A program made the translations under genes and the position numbers. From contig CAYSXI010000019.1 in NCBI GenBank assembly GCA_964434955.1, forward strand, positions 1 through 43,982: a DNA stretch of 43,982 nucleotides, written 5' to 3'. Under the pieces are notes generated by a model. It saw nothing but the letters and a program-made list of their open reading frames with translations, was not told the DNA's origin and did no database searches. Of the stretch, positions 1-7,231 are shown one piece after another. Position 1 is the stretch's first letter. Every line of letters begins with the position of its first letter. Source of the DNA: JANQLU01 sp964434955 (lineage in GTDB: Bacteria > Planctomycetota > Planctomycetia > Pirellulales > Pirellulaceae).

Positions 1-62
1 ATCAGTTGTTTTAGCAATACGATTCGAAGGTCCTTCAAATCGTATTGCTTCAACAACTGATG
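1..62. repeat. Fold-back (inverted duplicate) of yidC sequence at the window edge
   Basis: Positions 26-62 are an exact 37-base reverse complement of 124-160, which lie inside the yidC reading frame. Positions 1-28 are in turn a near copy (3 mismatches) of 125-152 in direct orientation, so 1-62 alone folds into a hairpin. The segment puts an in-frame TGA at 58-60 directly before the yidC reading frame. This is the pattern of a fold-back chimera at a contig end; a real inverted duplication is possible but less likely. Confidence 0.8.
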
Positions 63-66
63 CACT

Positions 67-1047
67 TTGGAGAGCGGGAAAAATGAGGCATACGGTTTCG
101 AGCTTTTCACCGGCCCCAAAGAGCATCAGTTGTTGAAGCAATACGATTTGAAGGACCTTCGGTCGTTTGGATGGTTCGCTTTGGTCAGCAAACCGTTGAC
201 GGGGTTGCTTCGTTGGTTCTATTGGATGTTTTCCTTGATCGGGCTGGGCAGCTATGGACTTGCGATTATTCTTTTGACGGTGCTCGTTCGAAGCATGATG
301 ATTCCGATTTCACGGAAAGCGGCATTGAATGCACAGATGATGCAAAAGCTGGCTCCGCAGATGAAGGAGATTGCGGAAAAGTACAAGGAAGACATGGAAG
401 GCCGACTCAAGGCCCAGCGCGAGTTGTTTTCCAAGCACAAATACAACCCATACGGCGGTTGCCTGTTGATGTTTTTGCAGTTGCCGATCTTTATCGGTTT
501 GTATCGCGGCTTGTCGGTTGACGTTGCCCTTCGGGATCAGCCGTTGATTCCCGGTTTGAATTGGTGTGCCAATCTCGCCGGTCCCGATCGCTTGCTTTAC
601 TGGGAAAGTTGGCTTCCACAATTTATCGCTGGCGAACACGGTTGGTTGGGGCCTTACCTGAATGTCCTGCCATTGATCACGGTGGTCTTGTTTCTCGTAC
701 AACAAAAAATGTTTACCCCACCGCCGACCGATGATCAGCAAAAGTTGATGCAGAAAATGATGACGTTCATGATGCTTTTCATGGGGATCCTGTTTTTCAA
801 GGTCTCAAGCGGTCTCTGCATTTACTTTATCACTTCGAGTCTTTGGGGAATTGCAGAAAGAAAGTTGCTCCCCAAGCCAAAACTCAAATTTGACGAGGGC
901 GACGGGGAGTCTGGAGGCTCCGGTTCAGGAGGCAGTCCGGTCAAGCCCTCGGAAGTGATCACGCGGGAAAGCGACGAAGATCGAAAGCAACGTGAGCGTG
1001 ATCGCAAGGCACGTGAAAAACGAAAACGCGATCGGCAAAAACGGTAA
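67..1047 (+). CDS. yidC: Membrane protein insertase YidC, 3' portion (5' end lost)
   Basis: YidC/Oxa1 inserts proteins into the inner membrane, with or without SecYEG. What is seen is the end of the periplasmic domain (FELFTGPKEHQLL, just before the first conserved membrane segment) followed by the conserved insertase core: the RSMMIPISRKAALNAQMM region, a cytoplasmic amphipathic hairpin, the NPYGGCLLMFLQLPIFIGLY segment, and two further membrane segments up to about residue 265. The protein ends in a basic, Asp/Arg/Lys-rich cytoplasmic tail, as often found in YidC, preceded by a Gly/Ser-rich linker. Full-length Gram-negative YidC is roughly 550-800 residues, so more than a third is missing. 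The first codon given (TTG at 67) is not a true start: the frame is cut by TGA at 58-60 within the fold-back sequence. mnmE follows after 21 bases, a pairing also common elsewhere. Confidence 0.93.
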   Translation: MESGKNEAYGFELFTGPKEHQLLKQYDLKDLRSFGWFALVSKPLTGLLRWFYWMFSLIGLGSYGLAIILLTVLVRSMMIPISRKAALNAQMMQKLAPQMKEIAEKYKEDMEGRLKAQRELFSKHKYNPYGGCLLMFLQLPIFIGLYRGLSVDVALRDQPLIPGLNWCANLAGPDRLLYWESWLPQFIAGEHGWLGPYLNVLPLITVVLFLVQQKMFTPPPTDDQQKLMQKMMTFMMLFMGILFFKVSSGLCIYFITSSLWGIAERKLLPKPKLKFDEGDGESGGSGSGGSPVKPSEVITRESDEDRKQRERDRKAREKRKRDRQKR

Positions 1048-1068
1048 TCCGAATCGGATCCCCGGAAT

Positions 1069-2457
1069 ATGCTTAGCCCAACCGACACGATCGTCGCAAT
1101 TTCCTCTGCCCAAAACGAAGGGCTGCGCGGAATTGTTCGATTGACGGGAGACCAGGTCCAAAAGGTGCTCCAGGGGTTGTTTGCTGACGCACTTTCCAGC
1201 GACATTTTGGAATGCCAAGATTCAAAGCGCTTTTCACTTGATCTGGTAACCAGCCTGGGGCCCGTTCCGGTCGACATGTTTTATTGGCCAACGGCTCAGA
1301 GCTATACCCGGCAGCCGACCGCCGAACTGCACACTTTCGCTTCACAACCAGTCTTGCAATCGATTTTGGAGCAGGCCTGCGAATTCGATGCTCGCCTCGC
1401 AAAGCCCGGTGAGTTCACACTCCGCGCATTCCTTGCAGGCCGAATCGACTTGACGCAGGCCGAAGCTGTTCTTGGTTTGATTGACGCAAATTCCGACGCC
1501 GAGTTTCAAGCGGCGCTGGAACAGTTGGGAGGCAATTTGGCCAAGCCTCTGCAGGCAGCGCGAGATTCGCTGATTGAGCTCCTTGCCGATGTGGAAGCCG
1601 AACTCGACTTTGTTGAAGAAGATATCGAGTTTGTGTCGACGGCGCGATTGATTGCTGCGATCGAAAACGCCGGCTCTCAAATTACGGCGATCCTTGAACA
1701 GATCCAAGCCCGTTCACAAAGTGAAACCCTTCCGCGAGTGGTTTTGGTGGGAACGCCCAACGTCGGAAAGAGCAGTTTGTTCAACGGTCTCAGTCAGGAA
1801 GCGGCGGCCATTGTTTCGCCCGTCGAAGGAACGACACGGGATTTCTTGACGACTCGAATCGAAACCGAATCCGTCGCTTTTGAATTGCTTGATACGGCTG
1901 GGGTGTTTGAAGAATCGAATGACGTTGAATCGGAGATCGATCGTATTGCTCAGAGGCAGACGATTCTTGCGTTGGAAACGGCCGAACTTCGACTGTTTTG
2001 TATCGACTCGAGTCGCCCTTTGAACCAATGGGAAAAGTCCCGTTTGACGGTGGTCGCAGAAAACGAAATGGTCCTGCTGACGAAATGTGATCTTGTCCCC
2101 GACCCGGAAACACTGCGAATCCTTTCCGAGCGGCTTGGTGACCCTTCCCTTAGCCAGGTTGTTCGATGTCAAACCGCTGGCGATTCCGAATTGCAAACAC
2201 TGGTAGCGGCCATTGAGAATCGCCTTGCCAGTCAGCAGGCCAACAACTTGACGGCGACGACCCTGGTTCGTTGTCACACGAACTTGTTGGCGGCCAGGCA
2301 ATCGCTGGAACAGGCAATGGCGGTCGCGCATACGGACCGCGAGCTATTGGCCACCGATCTGCGACTGGCGTTGAATTCGATTGGTGAAGTGGCTGGGACC
2401 GTTTATACCGACGATATTCTCGATCGCGTTTTTGGCAAGTTCTGCATCGGCAAATAG
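1069..2457 (+). CDS. mnmE: tRNA uridine-5-carboxymethylaminomethyl(34) synthesis GTPase MnmE
   Basis: MnmE works with MnmG to modify U34 in the wobble position of tRNAs reading two-codon boxes, using GTP and a tetrahydrofolate one-carbon unit. The 462 residues have the family layout: an N-terminal tetrahydrofolate-binding domain (about 1-118, starting SPTDTIVAISSA), helical domains, and an inserted G domain. Motifs seen are GTPNVGKS (228-235), TTRD (255-258), DTAG (275-278) and TKCD in the NKxD position (338-341). The protein ends in the diagnostic CIGK, whose cysteine is the catalytic residue. The length is normal and the ATG at 1069 matches the usual N-terminus. It lies 21 bases after yidC and is probably co-transcribed with it. 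Confidence 0.97.
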   Translation: MLSPTDTIVAISSAQNEGLRGIVRLTGDQVQKVLQGLFADALSSDILECQDSKRFSLDLVTSLGPVPVDMFYWPTAQSYTRQPTAELHTFASQPVLQSILEQACEFDARLAKPGEFTLRAFLAGRIDLTQAEAVLGLIDANSDAEFQAALEQLGGNLAKPLQAARDSLIELLADVEAELDFVEEDIEFVSTARLIAAIENAGSQITAILEQIQARSQSETLPRVVLVGTPNVGKSSLFNGLSQEAAAIVSPVEGTTRDFLTTRIETESVAFELLDTAGVFEESNDVESEIDRIAQRQTILALETAELRLFCIDSSRPLNQWEKSRLTVVAENEMVLLTKCDLVPDPETLRILSERLGDPSLSQVVRCQTAGDSELQTLVAAIENRLASQQANNLTATTLVRCHTNLLAARQSLEQAMAVAHTDRELLATDLRLALNSIGEVAGTVYTDDILDRVFGKFCIGK

Positions 2458-2568
2458 CGGTCGGCAATTTGCGCTTGAATCCTGATTCGATTCGTGTAGG
2501 CTCAAAAGGTCCTGACCTTCGTGCCGACTCAATCGGCAACTCTTCTTTGCTTTTCTTCCGGATTCCAG

Positions 2569-3978
2569 ATGATTCGATTTGGTTGCCTCGTTTTCGCCGC
2601 TTGTATCACGATTTGCCATTGGGCGGAGCCTCTCGCCGGCCAAGCGGTGGGTGATCGAATCGTGATCACTTCGAATTTTGATACCAAAATTCAGTCGACC
2701 AAGGTTGGCAAAGTCTATGGCGGCTCGATCAATACGATCATGAGAATCCAGGGCAAATGGTGCATGGTCGAAGGAGTTCGCGGGTGGTTGCCGACGCAAT
2801 TTACCATGGACCTGAAAACCGCCCAGAAACTCTATGAGCGTCGAGTGGGAACCGATAAGCGAGACTACGATGCCTATTCCGTCTTAGGAATGATCGCTTA
2901 CGAAAAAGGCGAATCCAGCAAGGCCATCGAGTATCTCAACAGCGCGCTTAAGGCAAACAGTAAGGTTGCAACCATTTGGAATAATCGGGCAATTGTATTG
3001 AGTGACGTGGGACGATTCGACGAAGCAAAACGCGATCTAAACGAAGCGCTCAAGTTGAACGCGAATTATGCCAGCGCCCACGGGAATCTGGGGCTCATTC
3101 ATATCGCCACGGGTGAATCCGAGAAGGCGATTGAAAGTTTCACGAAGGCAATTCGGTTGGCCCAATCGAATCCGACGCATTACAAGAACCGAGGCAGTGC
3201 CCACCATTCGCTCGGGAATCTCGACAAGGCTTTGGCGGACTTCGATTCAGCCCTGCGAATCGATCGTCTTTACTCGAAGGCCTACATGGGGAAAGCGAAT
3301 GTTTACCTTGCCCGGGAAAACCTGAGGGCCGCTGAGGACAACGCCCGTGAAGCGGTCCGGCTCGATGCCAGGTCACCTTTGGCGCACAACAATCTCGGCT
3401 GGATTCTGTATCGCCGTGGAAAAGTGGATCAGGCGATCGAGTGTTTTAATCGCTCGATCAAGCTGAACCAACAAATGGCGATCGCCCTCAGCAATCGCGG
3501 AATTGCGCTCGTCTCGCAAAAGAAGTTTGATGCCGCGATTTCGGATTTCAATAAGGCGCTCCGGATCGATCAGAAATCGCCTGTTGTCTTGAGCAACCGG
3601 GCGGGTGCCTGGCAGGGGAAAAAGAATTTTGAAAAGGCCATGGCCGATCACGAAGCGGCATTTGAGCTCGCGCCCGAAATGACGGATGTGTTGAACGCAT
3701 TCGCCTGGTTCTTGGCCACCTGTCCCGAAGAAAAATTTCGCGACTCCGAAAGAGCGATTAAGTTGATTCGGGTCGCGCTGGAAAAAAGTGGCGAGACGGG
3801 CGAGCTTTTGGATACCTATGCGGCTGCTTTGGCTGGCAACGATGATTTTGCTGCCGCGGTCGAAAAACAATCCAGCGCGGTCAAACTTTCCAGCTCCGAA
3901 AGCAAAGCAGAGTACGAGTCTCGGTTGGAACTTTACAAGCAAGGTAAGCCGTTTCGATCCGAACTGGGCAAGAACTGA
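2569..3978 (+). CDS. Exported TPR-repeat protein with N-terminal SH3-like domain
   Basis: A frame open from a GTG at 2521 continues to 3978, but the ATG at 2569 gives a clean signal peptide (MIRFGCLVFAACITICHW, then small residues through GQA), so I start there (469 residues). After the signal comes a beta-rich stretch of about 55 residues (GDRIVITSNF through GWLPTQF) that looks like a bacterial SH3-type domain. It is followed by at least eight TPR-type helix pairs, recognisable by repeats such as NNRAIVLSDVGRFDEAK and AHGNLGLIHIATGESEKAIE. TPR proteins are protein-interaction scaffolds; no catalytic motif is visible. It probably acts in the periplasm. The stop overlaps the start of the next gene by one base (TGATG), which suggests translational coupling. 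The specific function is unknown. Confidence 0.85.
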   Translation: MIRFGCLVFAACITICHWAEPLAGQAVGDRIVITSNFDTKIQSTKVGKVYGGSINTIMRIQGKWCMVEGVRGWLPTQFTMDLKTAQKLYERRVGTDKRDYDAYSVLGMIAYEKGESSKAIEYLNSALKANSKVATIWNNRAIVLSDVGRFDEAKRDLNEALKLNANYASAHGNLGLIHIATGESEKAIESFTKAIRLAQSNPTHYKNRGSAHHSLGNLDKALADFDSALRIDRLYSKAYMGKANVYLARENLRAAEDNAREAVRLDARSPLAHNNLGWILYRRGKVDQAIECFNRSIKLNQQMAIALSNRGIALVSQKKFDAAISDFNKALRIDQKSPVVLSNRAGAWQGKKNFEKAMADHEAAFELAPEMTDVLNAFAWFLATCPEEKFRDSERAIKLIRVALEKSGETGELLDTYAAALAGNDDFAAAVEKQSSAVKLSSSESKAEYESRLELYKQGKPFRSELGKN

Positions 3979-4658
3979 TGTTGGTTGCCGCCTACAAACT
4001 TGCACGGATGACAGGGCCTATGACGGGACCAACGACAGCGCATGCGGCGTGGCGAATAACATGGCTCATCGCAATCCTTGTTTTGGTAACTCCAGTGTGT
4101 TCCTTTGGTCATGAACTGGAAGATGGCCAAGTCAAAAGGTCCAACGAAGTCATCGTACGAAACGATCGTTTGTTCGTTAAATACACGCTTGGGGCAAATG
4201 ATAAGACCCTGGGTGAGCTTTACACGAAGATTACCGGCAAGGAACCCAACGCAGACGTCAAAACGCTGCTTTCGGAGTTTGAGAATGAAATCGCCGCCCA
4301 CGTCGCTGGTAACCTGAGCATTTCATGGAGTGACCAAAAGGTAACGGCCGATTCCAAGTCCGTCCGGCAAACCGACAAGCATCACGAGCGATTCGTCGTT
4401 GAACTGGAGTTCCCGCTGGAGGAATCGCCAACCTTCGCCGTCCTGAAAATTTCCGATGCGGGTTTTGAGGACTTCGAAGGGGATTTGCGGTTGGCGTTTC
4501 GAACCCGAGGCAATACCTTGATGATTCGCTCCAATGTGGCCGCGGTTATTGCCCGGGCCAAACCGGTTGATTTGACAAAGCTTTCGGCGGAAAAACGGTT
4601 GGACGCGGCAAAGATCGAGGCAAAAATCAAAGTTGCAAAAAAACAGGATCCGTCATAA
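3978..4658 (+). CDS. Small exported protein of unknown function
   Basis: 226 residues. The ATG overlaps the stop of the TPR gene; later in-frame ATGs at 4008 and 4020 would also leave a signal peptide intact. The N-terminus carries a hydrophobic segment (WLIAILVLVTPVCSFG) followed by the mature start HELEDG. The mature protein is about 170 residues with alternating polar and hydrophobic strands (NEVIVRNDRLFVKYTLG, ERFVVELEFPLEE, LRLAFRTRGNTLMIRSNV), which suggests a beta-sandwich. It ends in a charged helix rich in Lys and Ala. I do not recognise the family. The position as the distal partner of the TPR protein suggests a shared envelope role. Its stop overlaps the next, broken gene (TAATG). 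Confidence 0.75.
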   Translation: MLVAAYKLARMTGPMTGPTTAHAAWRITWLIAILVLVTPVCSFGHELEDGQVKRSNEVIVRNDRLFVKYTLGANDKTLGELYTKITGKEPNADVKTLLSEFENEIAAHVAGNLSISWSDQKVTADSKSVRQTDKHHERFVVELEFPLEESPTFAVLKISDAGFEDFEGDLRLAFRTRGNTLMIRSNVAAVIARAKPVDLTKLSAEKRLDAAKIEAKIKVAKKQDPS

Positions 4659-4950
4659 TGCGTCCGCAATCGCCGCCAAGTGGCAAATGCCCTCATGAGG
4701 GCAATCGCCGCCAAGTGGCAAATGCCCTCATGAGAAAACGGAATGTAATCTTGTTTGCAAATACAACTTTTTTGAAGCGGATGACCTCACGATCGATTCC
4801 TACGAGTTGAAGTGTCTCGATTGCGGGTACCGGGAAACCATTGCCTATCGATCGGACGACTCGGAATTGGATTTGGACGAATGCGATCCGAAGCGTTGTC
4901 CCTTTTGCAAAATTGAAGACCTGTCTCCCGGGCCGAATCCCTGCCAATAA
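4658..4950 (+). pseudogene. Small zinc-ribbon protein gene, frameshifted by a 35-bp tandem duplication
   Basis: The ATG at 4658 overlaps the previous stop. The first 14 codons read MRPQSPPSGKCPHE. Next comes a second copy of the preceding stretch (4700-4734), 35 bases long and therefore out of frame. Removing that copy joins the first 14 codons to KTECNLVCKY and on through ELKCLDCGYRE, CDPKRCPFC and a stop at 4948-4950. The restored product would be about 85 residues with four cysteine pairs (CP, CNLVC, CLDC, CPFC), typical of a zinc ribbon. As it stands, translation from 4658 shifts frame and stops at a TGA after about 50 codons, and the zinc frame is closed upstream by TGA at 4696-4698 with no ATG after it. 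It may be a real mutation, a phase-variable switch, or an assembly error. Confidence 0.75.
4665..4734. repeat. Two-copy 35-bp direct tandem repeat
   Basis: Copy one covers 4666-4699 and copy two 4701-4734. The 34 shared bases are identical, and only the linking base (4665 C, 4700 G) differs, giving a period of 35. The repeat lies entirely inside the small zinc-ribbon gene and shifts its frame by two. Confidence 0.95.
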
Positions 4951-4968
4951 CGGTCGCTTTTCTTCGAC

Positions 4969-6213
4969 CTATTCGATGAAGGAAGTGGATTCGGGATTCA
5001 AGAAACGCGGCATCAACTCGTGGCCATTTTCAATCACTTGATTGGATCGTTGGGCCGAATTTTCAGAGTATGCGGTCGAGTCGTCCGACAATAATCCGGT
5101 TCCGCATGTTGCAACCGGGACGTAGCCGCGGCTGTGAGTTTTGGTTCTCAAGAAAGTCGGGTGATCGGGAGTCACGAGGATTCGCCATGCGGACTGTTTC
5201 TGCAGGAATCCCAGCAGCGGCCCGATGATGTGTTGGTCGATACTTTCCAGGGCTTCAATTTTGGCTTGCGCATCGCCTTCATGGGATGCCTCGTCCGTGG
5301 CCTCAACGTGAACGATCACGATATCGTGTGCTTCGAGAGCGTCCACGGCTGCTTGGCCCTTGCCGGCGTAGTTTGTGTCCAGGTAACCGGTGGCGCCAGG
5401 GACCTCCAGAACCGACCAGCCGACAAGTTTTGCCAGGCCGCGGAGCAAATCGACGGCAGTGATCATGGCGCCACGTTTGCCAAAACGTTCCTGGAAATCT
5501 CCAAGCTTGGGAGTTTTCCCCAAACCCCAAAGCCACACGTCGGTCGCCGCTGTCTGTCCGAGCTTGGAACGTTTCTGGTTGGCCGAGTGATTCGCAAAGA
5601 TTTTGCGACTCGCTTCCATGACTTTTCGCAGCCATTCGGAACCCGATCCAGTCGGCAAACCGTTCTGGATCGATTGATCCGTCAGATCATGCGGAGGGAC
5701 CGTTCGGGTATGCGAATCAAAAGGAATCGAATCCGGTTGGTTGCCTCGACAAATCAGCATATTGCGATAACTTACGCCGGGGATGAATTCGACTTCAAAT
5801 TCTTGCGCCAAATTCGAACGTTGGAGTTCATGTTGAAGCTCCGCCAAAAGTTCTTTTGCCAGGTCTGACGGATATTGCCCCGCGGTAAAACTTTTCATGA
5901 TTCCGCCTTCGACCGAAACGAGGTTGCAGCGCACCGCCCAATCGTTGGGCCCAAGGGAAACATTTTGAGCCACGGCCTCAATCGGTGCTCGACCGGAATA
6001 GAAAACGTTTGGGTCGTATCCAAGCAGGCTCATATTGGCGACCGCCGATCCCGGGTCGAAAGCGGCTGGCACGAAATTGGTTCGACCAACAAAGCCTCGT
6101 TTGGCAATTTCGTCTACGGCAGGAATATTGGCGACTTCGAGCGGTGTTCTGCCATCGAGTGTTGATTGCGGTTCATCGCTGCAACCGTCGGGAATGATGA
6201 TGGCAAACTTCAT
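4969..6213 (-). CDS. apgM: 2,3-bisphosphoglycerate-independent phosphoglycerate mutase, ApgM type
   Basis: Predicted to interconvert 3- and 2-phosphoglycerate in the cytoplasm using a metal-dependent alkaline-phosphatase-type fold. The N-terminus MKFAIIIPDGCSDEP carries the metal-binding Asp9. The nucleophile motif DPGSAVANMSLLGYDP places Ser56 in the catalytic position. Towards the C-terminus, HVEATDEASHEGD and TPDHPTFLRTKTHSRG supply the remaining metal ligands. At 414 residues the length is usual for archaeal-type ApgM. An upstream in-frame ATG adds only five residues (MNGFK); I prefer 6213 because it matches the family start. A close subgroup of this family has been proposed to act as homoserine kinase, so the substrate is not certain from sequence. 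It is divergent from the TetR gene, with about 310 bases between the starts. Confidence 0.9.
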   Translation of the reverse strand: MKFAIIIPDGCSDEPQSTLDGRTPLEVANIPAVDEIAKRGFVGRTNFVPAAFDPGSAVANMSLLGYDPNVFYSGRAPIEAVAQNVSLGPNDWAVRCNLVSVEGGIMKSFTAGQYPSDLAKELLAELQHELQRSNLAQEFEVEFIPGVSYRNMLICRGNQPDSIPFDSHTRTVPPHDLTDQSIQNGLPTGSGSEWLRKVMEASRKIFANHSANQKRSKLGQTAATDVWLWGLGKTPKLGDFQERFGKRGAMITAVDLLRGLAKLVGWSVLEVPGATGYLDTNYAGKGQAAVDALEAHDIVIVHVEATDEASHEGDAQAKIEALESIDQHIIGPLLGFLQKQSAWRILVTPDHPTFLRTKTHSRGYVPVATCGTGLLSDDSTAYSENSAQRSNQVIENGHELMPRFLNPESTSFIE

Positions 6214-6439
6214 TTTGAATCCGTTCAAACCGGGCGCGCCAATGCGGATTGGCGTTGGCGGGAGTAAATGGGCGGGCCATCTTCGGGCCCCTGTGAACGA
6301 TAATCGTCATTCGAGGGCTTTGAAAGCAGATGCCAGCGAGATTTCGTTCGTCCTTTGGATCTCAGTGTTAGCGAAATCGCATTCAGGCTATCCGTTATGA
6401 CCATTTTCGATCATCCGAATATTTGTTGAAACTTACCCC

Positions 6440-6481
6440 GTTTAACTTGAGTTTAAACACGCGTTTAATACACTTGTTTAA
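6440..6481. promoter_or_regulatory. Array of four GTTTAA boxes, likely operator of the TetR-RND operon
   Basis: GTTTAA occurs at 6440, 6451, 6463 and 6476, spaced 11, 12 and 13 bases, about one helical turn each. The middle part contains an exact inverted repeat, TTAAAC-ACGC-GTTTAA (6453-6468). The array ends 42 bases before the tetR start at 6524, the usual place for TetR autoregulation. That the repressor binds here is inferred from position only. Confidence 0.55.
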
Positions 6482-6523
6482 TGGGAAAATGAGTTGGATT
6501 TGGCGGGAAAAAGCGTTCATTTG

Positions 6524-7183
6524 ATGGACGAAGAGAGCACAAAAACGCGAATTATGCTGAGCGCAGGGCCGATTTTTGCGGCCAAGGGCTATGAATCTGC
6601 GACGGTGCGCGAAATTTGTGACCATGCATCCGTCAACGTGGCCAGCGTCAACTACTACTTTGGCGACAAAAGTCAGCTGTATTTGGAGACGGTTCGGCAC
6701 GCACGTCAGCGTCGGGCCGAGAAGTTTCCGTTCCCGGAAAACGGCTTTGCCGACCCGGAATCCCAGCTTCGTGCCTTTGTCGCGACCCTGCTGAATCGCT
6801 TGGTGGCTCTTCAGTCGGCTCCTTGGGAAGTCCAGCTGTTGATGCGCGAAGTCATGAATCCGACTGAGGCATGTCGGCGCCTGGTTGAAGAGTATTTTCG
6901 ACCGTTTTTTGACGTTTTGTTGGCAGCGATTGAACAGTTAACCCATGAACGGCTTCAGGCTCATGAGGTCCGCCAGATTGGTTACAGCATCGTCGGTCAG
7001 GTTCTTTTCTACCGCTATTCGGCGGAAATGATTCAATTGACGATTTCCGCCGACGAATGCAAATCGCATTACGACATCGAGCAGCTGACAGAACACATTA
7101 CCAAGTTCAGTCTTGCCGGAATCCGGCAGTATTCAAAATCGATTTCCGAAGGTCTCGAATCGGGAAAAGTCGAGAACCTTTAA
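6524..7183 (+). CDS. TetR/AcrR-family transcriptional regulator (CecR/YbiH-like)
   Basis: 219 residues from the ATG at 6524; an upstream TTG at 6494 is possible, but the ATG fits the family start. The N-terminal helix-turn-helix reads from ILMSAGPIFAAKGYE-like residues through ATVREICDHASVN and VNYYFGDKSQLY, the TetR signature. The C-terminal domain (LRAFVATLLNRL, APWEVQLLMREVMNPTEA, GYSIVGQVLFYRYSAEMI) resembles the DUF1956 domain of E. coli CecR (YbiH), which controls an adaptor/transporter operon. Here too, a membrane fusion protein and a pump follow in the same direction, 48 bases downstream. It probably represses its own operon through the GTTTAA array and responds to a small toxic molecule. 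The ligand cannot be told. Confidence 0.9.
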   Translation: MDEESTKTRIMLSAGPIFAAKGYESATVREICDHASVNVASVNYYFGDKSQLYLETVRHARQRRAEKFPFPENGFADPESQLRAFVATLLNRLVALQSAPWEVQLLMREVMNPTEACRRLVEEYFRPFFDVLLAAIEQLTHERLQAHEVRQIGYSIVGQVLFYRYSAEMIQLTISADECKSHYDIEQLTEHITKFSLAGIRQYSKSISEGLESGKVENL

Positions 7184-7231
7184 TTCCAAACAAAGTACGG
7201 ACAAACCAACCACTTCGATTGAAACAAAGCC

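Noticed and set aside
4693..4947. 84-residue minus-strand frame opposite the zinc-ribbon pseudogene
   Set aside because: The plus strand carries the CxxC pairs in frame and is clearly the coding one.
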